Part shown: positions 58,536 through 64,000 of the stretch, piece after piece | Layout of the letters: each line of letters opens with the position of its first letter | Numbering within the stretch: the first letter of the stretch is position 1 | Assembly: GCA_028023455.1 (NCBI GenBank) | Contig: JAQFVV010000277.1 | Coordinates: 62,001-126,000, forward strand | Length of the DNA stretch: 64,000 nucleotides | Reading direction: 5' to 3' | Origin: Epiperipatus broadwayi | Taxonomy: Eukaryota > Onychophora > Udeonychophora > Euonychophora > Peripatidae | Program-made: the position numbers and the translations under genes | The notes under the pieces: model-generated | Seen by the model: the letters and a program-made list of their open reading frames with translations, nothing else | What the model was told of the DNA's origin: nothing | Databases searched by the model: none

Positions 58536-60225
58536 AGACATTATTCGTTAAGTAAGATTTAAAGTGTATATTTGAACTAGGGATAATCTAATTTAATAGA
58601 TGATTAATAATAATTACTAATGTATTTACATGAAGTGGTTTACGTCCATGTTGTAAATGCAGAAAGTTTGACACTTGTTATCAAAGTATAGTAATTTGCT
58701 ATCCATATAATAATAAATGATGAAGATATGTATAAGAAATTATGGGCCAACATATGAATGCTGGGTCAATATGAAATGCGCATTTTGGGAATCATTTTTT
58801 GACATATCTTTGGTCATATGTTTCAGGAATGTATATCTTGCTCACCTGAAAAAGTGAAGTAGTTTCAAAATGTATCTACAGTAAGAGAAATTAGTCTGAC
58901 TTTTGGACTAATGGATGGTTGGGATTCGGCTAAGATGAAAGATGTACTGATAAGAACAAAAACTTAAAAATATTATATGACAGGATAATATAAATAAAAT
59001 CTAATTCTGCAAATATTTATATATAAATACATTATCACTTTCTTCACTAAAATATTGCAAAAAATGTAGTATCCAATAAAATTCACATAATGACAATCTC
59101 CGTTATGTGACCCTTTGTTAAACTCATCTATACAAATCTTATGCAGTGAACTTTTTCTGCACCAACATTCTTCGGCTCCATTATTACTGCCATTTAAAAA
59201 TTAGATCCAAAAAAATCTTGGTTTCCATACACTTTCTTATACTTCTTTAATTAAAAAATAATTCTAACCATCATTTTCTTTAAAAATCTTTTTTATTGCT
59301 TAACTAATTAAAATCATGAAATTAAAAATCATCCCAATGTAATAACTATTATATATTTATTTTCAAAGGGTATCTGAAGATTCATTAAAATATATCACAT
59401 TATCAACTTGTCAAAAAAATAGTGGAATGCTATAATGAATATTTCTGTGGAGTAATTTTCACTGTACCACTCTTTTGCAAGGTAGGGAATGGTTTTATCT
59501 CTTAACACCTTGTGTTCATTATTGGATAATATCTAGTCTAATAAATGACTAATAAAAATTATTAATGGAATGCTATATTTTGTTCTTGTATATAACTCAC
59601 ATTTTGTTAATAAGCTTTGTTTACAATAGAGTATTGTTTATAGAACTGTGAATATACAGTACTTTTCAACACATGTTATGTGTAGCATACATTTTTATAT
59701 GTATAGAATACATATATAAATTAAATTTATAGCATAAATAAAATTTCAAAAAATATAGTTAATAGTAAATTGAGAAGGCACATTATTTGTGTTCATTCAT
59801 TCCCAAATTCACCAAAAAATAAAAGTCTACCATCTATTTTTTTCAAATAAAATGAACAAAATTCTAATTAATTGCAATTAAATATGCCCTGAGTGATATC
59901 CTGTTTCTTCAATAACTTTTTTCCTATGGAAATATAATAGGAATCTTGTTATCATTAGTCTATGCCCTCTCCAATTAATTTGTTTTTAAATATTTATTGA
60001 CCGTACAAATGTTCTTAAATTTTGTAAAACTTTTAGCATTGTGATTAAAAAACATTTTATTATGCAAAATACTGTACATTAAATTACGAAAGGATAATAA
60101 ATTGAAGAATGAAATGTATATGCTTTCAACATAAACCAAGGAAGCATTAACAAACAAGATTATGTATAACATTTCAAGATACAAAAATTAGTTTGCTGTA
60201 TTAATACATTGTACAGGCTTAAACC
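58536..60225. other. Intergenic AT-rich DNA
   Basis: No gene supported. Two diverged copies of a GATAAT.TA.T.TAATA.ATGA.TAATAA-type segment occur near 58580 and 59525. Confidence 0.5.
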
Positions 60226-60231
60226 TGCATT

Positions 60232-60645
60232 TATATATGTAATATATTCGGGATTCGAACTCAGACTTTCACACGACCCACTACTCAGTGCCATCTCATA
60301 TTGCTGACCCACCTGATCACACACATGTTGAAAAGATAAATAATCACGAATATGTGTATTTCATGCTAAACCAGCAATCATCAGTTGGTCCAGATTACTA
60401 TCCTTACACATATATACAATCAGTGCTCAGCTTTATATTAAGATAGCCAATCTTCATACTTTAATGGACAGGCTTCAAACTATTCTAACTCCCAACTCTT
60501 CCGCCTTCCATTTCATTGAAAATCTGATGATGGAACGTTCAAAGCCCTTGTTAGTGCCAAGGTTGTCATACTACCCATGTGGTTCAACATGTGTGTGATC
60601 AGGTGGGTCAGCAATATGAGATGGCACTGAGAGTAGTGGGACGTG
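60232..60645. mobile_element. Fold-back element, family G copy 2 (different arm architecture)
   Basis: The outer arms CCCACTACTCAGTGCCATCT ... CACACACATGTTGAA (about 60278-60335) and their inverse at 60584-60643 pair over about 58 bp. The interior 60334-60520 carries the family G core: AAAAGATAAATAATCAC, CATGCTAAACCAGCAATCAT, AGTTGGTCCAGATTA, ATATTAAGATAGCCAATCTT, CTTTAATGGACAGG. Unlike copy 1, the inner part is not duplicated on the right. An apparent 74-codon minus-strand frame at 60513 includes the right arm. Confidence 0.75.
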
Positions 60646-61222
60646 TTTGTTGTATTGTAAAATTTATTAAATTTACAAATTTTAATTTTTTTTTTGGATA
60701 GTGTATAATTGAAAAAGTGCATAGTAATATATATCATAGCTTCATAGTACTATAAAACAATATAACAAAATGTTTTAAAAAAAAATAAGTTGCCTTTTTC
60801 CAAGCTACATTTTTGGAAAAAAAAATTCCCAAAACTTTCTATTTATGTCTTCAAAATACAATTTATCTTTTTTAATCTTATGTCTATTTTTAATATTTTT
60901 TTTTCTTTTTACAAAAATCAATTAAAAACAAAAAAATTGACAAAGATAGGCATGAGATTAAAAAGATAAATTGTTTTTTGAAATTATGTAGTTTTTTTTT
61001 TTTGGGGGGTGGGGAAGGGGTATTTGCTTTCAAAAATATAGATTGACAGAATTGGGTAAAAAAAAATATTTTTTTTAAATGTTATATTGTTTTGTACTTT
61101 TTTTTGACATGGTAGTAATATATAACATTTATTTTTTCCCCCAGTGTTTGAACATTTTATATTTGTTTAAATCTTTGAAAAATATCATAATAGTTGAAGC
61201 GGGATGATCTGTAACTTATGAA

Positions 61223-61615
61223 ACTTGCATATTAGTCCGGCAGTGAAATTTTAGTCTTTATTACCTATGATTATTTATGATTGCTAAATATTTGATAGTA
61301 TTTAATTAAGTAAATTTAACTTACAAAGATTTAAAGAACCATTTTTAACAAAATTGTAAATAACTTCACTTTCTGTATTAATGTCTATTTAGTGGCAAAA
61401 GGTGGCTATCTTTAAAGCATAAGTAGATTAGTGGCAGCTAGAAGTTAATAAAGAATGTATAGTAGATATAAAAATAGTCTAGACATCTTCAACAACTTAT
61501 CTTTAAAAGTTAAATTTACTTAGTTAATTAATTACTGTCAAATATTTAGCAATCATAGATAATCATAATGATTTTAATGAAAACTAAAATTTCACTGCCG
61601 GACTAATACGTAAGT
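61223..61615. mobile_element. MITE with about 100-bp inverted arms, family H
   Basis: TTAGTCCGGCAGTGAAATTT near 61232 is repeated inverted at 61588-61607. The arms continue with matching ATGATTAT, ATTGCTAAATATTTGA and TAAGTAAATTTAACTT segments, to about 61325 and from about 61507. TA precedes and follows the TTAGTCC ends, which would fit a TA-targeting element. Non-coding. Confidence 0.8.
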
Positions 61616-63364
61616 ACCCTTTTATTTATTTTTTATTCATTATGCAATAAAAAAAAAAGATTCAAAGAAGACTTATTGGAAGTTTATTTTTTTAATTACC
61701 AACCCATCTAAATCTACATTAAGCAAAAAAGAAATTGATATCTTTGCTGAATAATGTCTCATAAATTACAGAAAGCAAATCTAATAATCACTACCGATTC
61801 TTAAAAATTTTTCCCTCTTAGTTTTTAATAAATTCAATCAGAATCTCATCAATTTCTTTTATTCATTTTTCACCTTAATTAAAGCTTTTACAACTCCATT
61901 CATTAACAAAGAAAAAAATCATTTAAATATGAAATAATCTCATCTTTTCAATGCTTCTACTTTATAAAAATTTTAATTTGTGTTCTTCAGTAGAAAACAT
62001 AAACCAAGCTTCATAGAGAGTATTAAGCAATAATTATAAAATGTTATTAAAATTAAATATTATATTAATAATGTTTTTAAAAAATGGAATTATCATTTTG
62101 GTCTTTGCAATATTTACTACTAGTGGATTTATTTTTTATAACACAATGCATTTAATAGTATGATTAATAATACCATTTGCACTTTGAAATAAGTAGCCGG
62201 ATGTTTCAAGTTGCATATAGAAGAAATTTAGTTGAGGTTTTTAGTTAAAACCAGTGATTCCATGTACTTTTGCTGCAATTTTACTTTCCAATAGTTGATT
62301 ATAACCATTTAGAACATTATATTTAGTTACATATAGGATTTTATTAATTCGCATTACAATTATCAAAATTAAATACATAGTTATATTATTAAGTGCTGTT
62401 AAATCCATTGATTGAATAGCATTCTCCCTTTTAGTAAAACAATTAACTTGATATACACCACAATAGTTTGCGATTAGTTTCTCCAGTGGAGTTTGAAATT
62501 ATTATCCTATACCATTAGTTATTATTAATAAAAGATATTTTACAAAAGACCTTATAAAGGAATATTGGTGGAAGCAATAAGATATAAATTACACAATTTA
62601 TACGTTATGGCATTTTGGATATATTTAAATTTTGGCATAGCTGTCATGAACAAAGTAATGCTTGTAGTTCCTTTTGATTGTCAGTTGTTAAAGGAAGGTG
62701 TTAAATAAATAAATACCTTTATAATTTAATCAATGACTTAATATTTTTCTTACTAATCGCTCCCGTATACTTTAGATTATAATGATCTTCACTATGCAAT
62801 CTACTAAAAAATACAGAAACTTTTTGTTAGAAATAAGAAAATGTTCTTGAATTTATAAAATTAATTTCAATTAGTTAATAAATTTTATAATATTTATTTT
62901 TATTATTATTTTATATCTTCAAAAAATATTAAAGTCTGTGAAGGTCTTTTTTTGAATTTTATGTAAGGGACTAAAAATTCTAGCTATGCCATTGATTTAG
63001 ATGTAAAAAAAAAAATCAGTGATTTATTTCTAGATTGTTAATTTTTATTCCTCATTTATTATTTTAAAAATCATAAATTGTAACATCTGGCTTAAAAAAA
63101 ACAGAAGTTACAATTTTAAAGCTTATTTGACTTTTCTTTTAAAATACTAATATCCTTCTTAAACTTAAGCTAATGATAAAATTATATCAAAGATAATATG
63201 ACAATAAGAATTAGCAAAAGTTTATATAAATATTAAAAATTGGTTTAATCTGTTATGAGAAAAGAATAATGAAAAAATAGGAAAATAAGTATTTAACAAA
63301 ATTTTAACCTAAATATATAATATAAATAAGACATTTAAAATACAGTATGAAAGGATACACAAAC
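61616..63364. other. Intergenic AT-rich DNA before the TMTC4-like gene
   Basis: No open frame with coding character, no clear repeat beyond homopolymer runs. Confidence 0.5.
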
Positions 63365-63540
63365 TTTATTTAGGATGTATACATGGTAAAAACTTTTTTT
63401 AAATTGTGTGTGTGCTTTTTTAAATGAGATTCTTATGCACTTACAATTGTTACAGAACTTTAAAAAAAATAACTTACACCTTCAATTTTAAATAGTTTGA
63501 TATTTATAAACAATTTCATAATTGTCGGATAAGAATTTCA
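63365..63540 (-). other. 3' untranslated region of the TMTC4-like gene
   Basis: Lies after the TAG stop on the minus strand. TTTATT at 63365-63370 is AATAAA on that strand, about 170 bases past the stop, so cleavage probably occurs slightly left of it. Confidence 0.5.
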
Positions 63541-63677
63541 CTACTTGGCTTTGGCTAACTTGTTTTGAACAGTCTTTAAGTATTCCTTAATATTTGTCCG
63601 AGATGGACTTAGCGCCAATGCTTCATTATATGCTTCAGCTGCCAAATGCCACTTTTCCCAACGATGATATAATACTC
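63541..63677 (-). CDS. Last exon of a TMTC4-like TPR protein
   Basis: Minus strand: acceptor ATACTTATAG at 63678, then a frame that completes a split codon (phase 1) and reads GVLYHRWEKWHLAAEAYNEA (first Gly if the split codon is GGA), LALSPSRTNIKEYLKTVQNK, LAKAK and a TAG stop at 63543-63541. AEAYNEALALSPS is the second helix and turn of a tetratricopeptide repeat. The LYHRW motif, followed by a P-S...KEY/KEN stretch and a short Lys-rich end, resembles the very C-terminus of TMTC4, an ER membrane O-mannosyltransferase with luminal TPRs acting on cadherins and similar proteins. All earlier exons are outside the right edge. It converges with the bromodomain gene. Confidence 0.72.
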
Positions 63678-64000
63678 CTATAAGTATATAATATTAGACA
63701 ATAATATACAATAGACAAAACACTGGAATTAATTCTACAATTTTCAATAAATCATAACATAAATTACCCCATAGCTAGTTTGCCGCATAATTACCATTTC
63801 CAATAGTATTTACAATTAAAATTCAAAATCTCATTAAAATTATTCTCAAGATTAATATTTCATTGTATATGCAACTTTCCATAATTTGTATATATATAAT
63901 ATAGTTGTATAAATACACTACAAATTATGGAAAGTTGGACATTCATATTGAAAAGTTAATATATGAGTGATTTGACTAACATTTTGATTTTTTAATTGTA
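63678..64000 (-). other. Last intron of the TMTC4-like gene (partial)
   Basis: AT-rich, no exon seen up to the right edge. A short inverted pair lies at 63870-63890 and 63921-63938 (AACTTTCCATAATTTGTA against ACAAATTATGGAAAGTT). Confidence 0.55.

Overview
The window is eukaryotic nuclear DNA: very AT-rich, with small exons split by long GT-AG introns, many homopolymer and microsatellite tracts, and a dense load of degraded transposable elements. The mix of RTE-type LINE remnants, mariner and hAT relics, tRNA-like short repeats and many fold-back elements, plus a TMTC4-like gene and a bromodomain gene, suggests an invertebrate. A mollusc, perhaps a cephalopod, is my best guess, but the organism is not proven by sequence I can check here.

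Two protein-coding genes can be supported. The first runs left to right from 7769 to 41395 (8 exons seen, all GT-AG, all phases consistent). It encodes the C-terminal 624 residues of a nuclear-type protein with a Ser/Thr-rich acidic N-terminal half, a basic KRKRK motif and one C-terminal bromodomain. Its first exons lie upstream of 7769 and were not found. The second gene enters from the right edge on the minus strand. Only its last exon (63541-63677) is inside. It encodes a TPR-type C-terminus resembling TMTC4. The two genes converge, with about 22 kb of repeat-rich sequence between them.

Layout: 1-1160 hAT (BED-finger) transposase relic, minus strand; 1457-3311 terminal-inverted-repeat (TIR) element A carrying two internal satellite arrays; 3.6-4.6 kb duplicated and fold-back repeats; 7.8-41.7 kb bromodomain gene, whose introns hold an RTE LINE relic (12.56-13.66 kb, minus), a 0.8 kb fold-back (10.6-11.6 kb), a mariner relic (20.4-21.3 kb), several MITEs, an LTR-like segment (30.3-30.9 kb), TIR element B (31287-32577) and a near-perfect 358-bp tandem duplication (33.6-34.3 kb); 41.7-63.3 kb intergenic DNA with a LINE 3' fragment (53.1-53.5 kb), fold-back elements at 50.8 and 60.2 kb, and an RTE LINE relic (56.0-58.5 kb) split by TIR element C (56226-57114).

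The most interesting observation is the three-copy TIR family (A, B, C). All three have GGT...ACC ends, perfect 8-bp target-site duplications (GTAAATTT, ATAATAGT, GATAATTT), a shared GGCCCGG-type block near one end, a shared hairpin block near the other, and different internal tandem repeats in the middle. Copy C sits inside a LINE whose other copy, at 13.4 kb, shows the same site without the insertion. I recognise no transposase in them; the superfamily is open.
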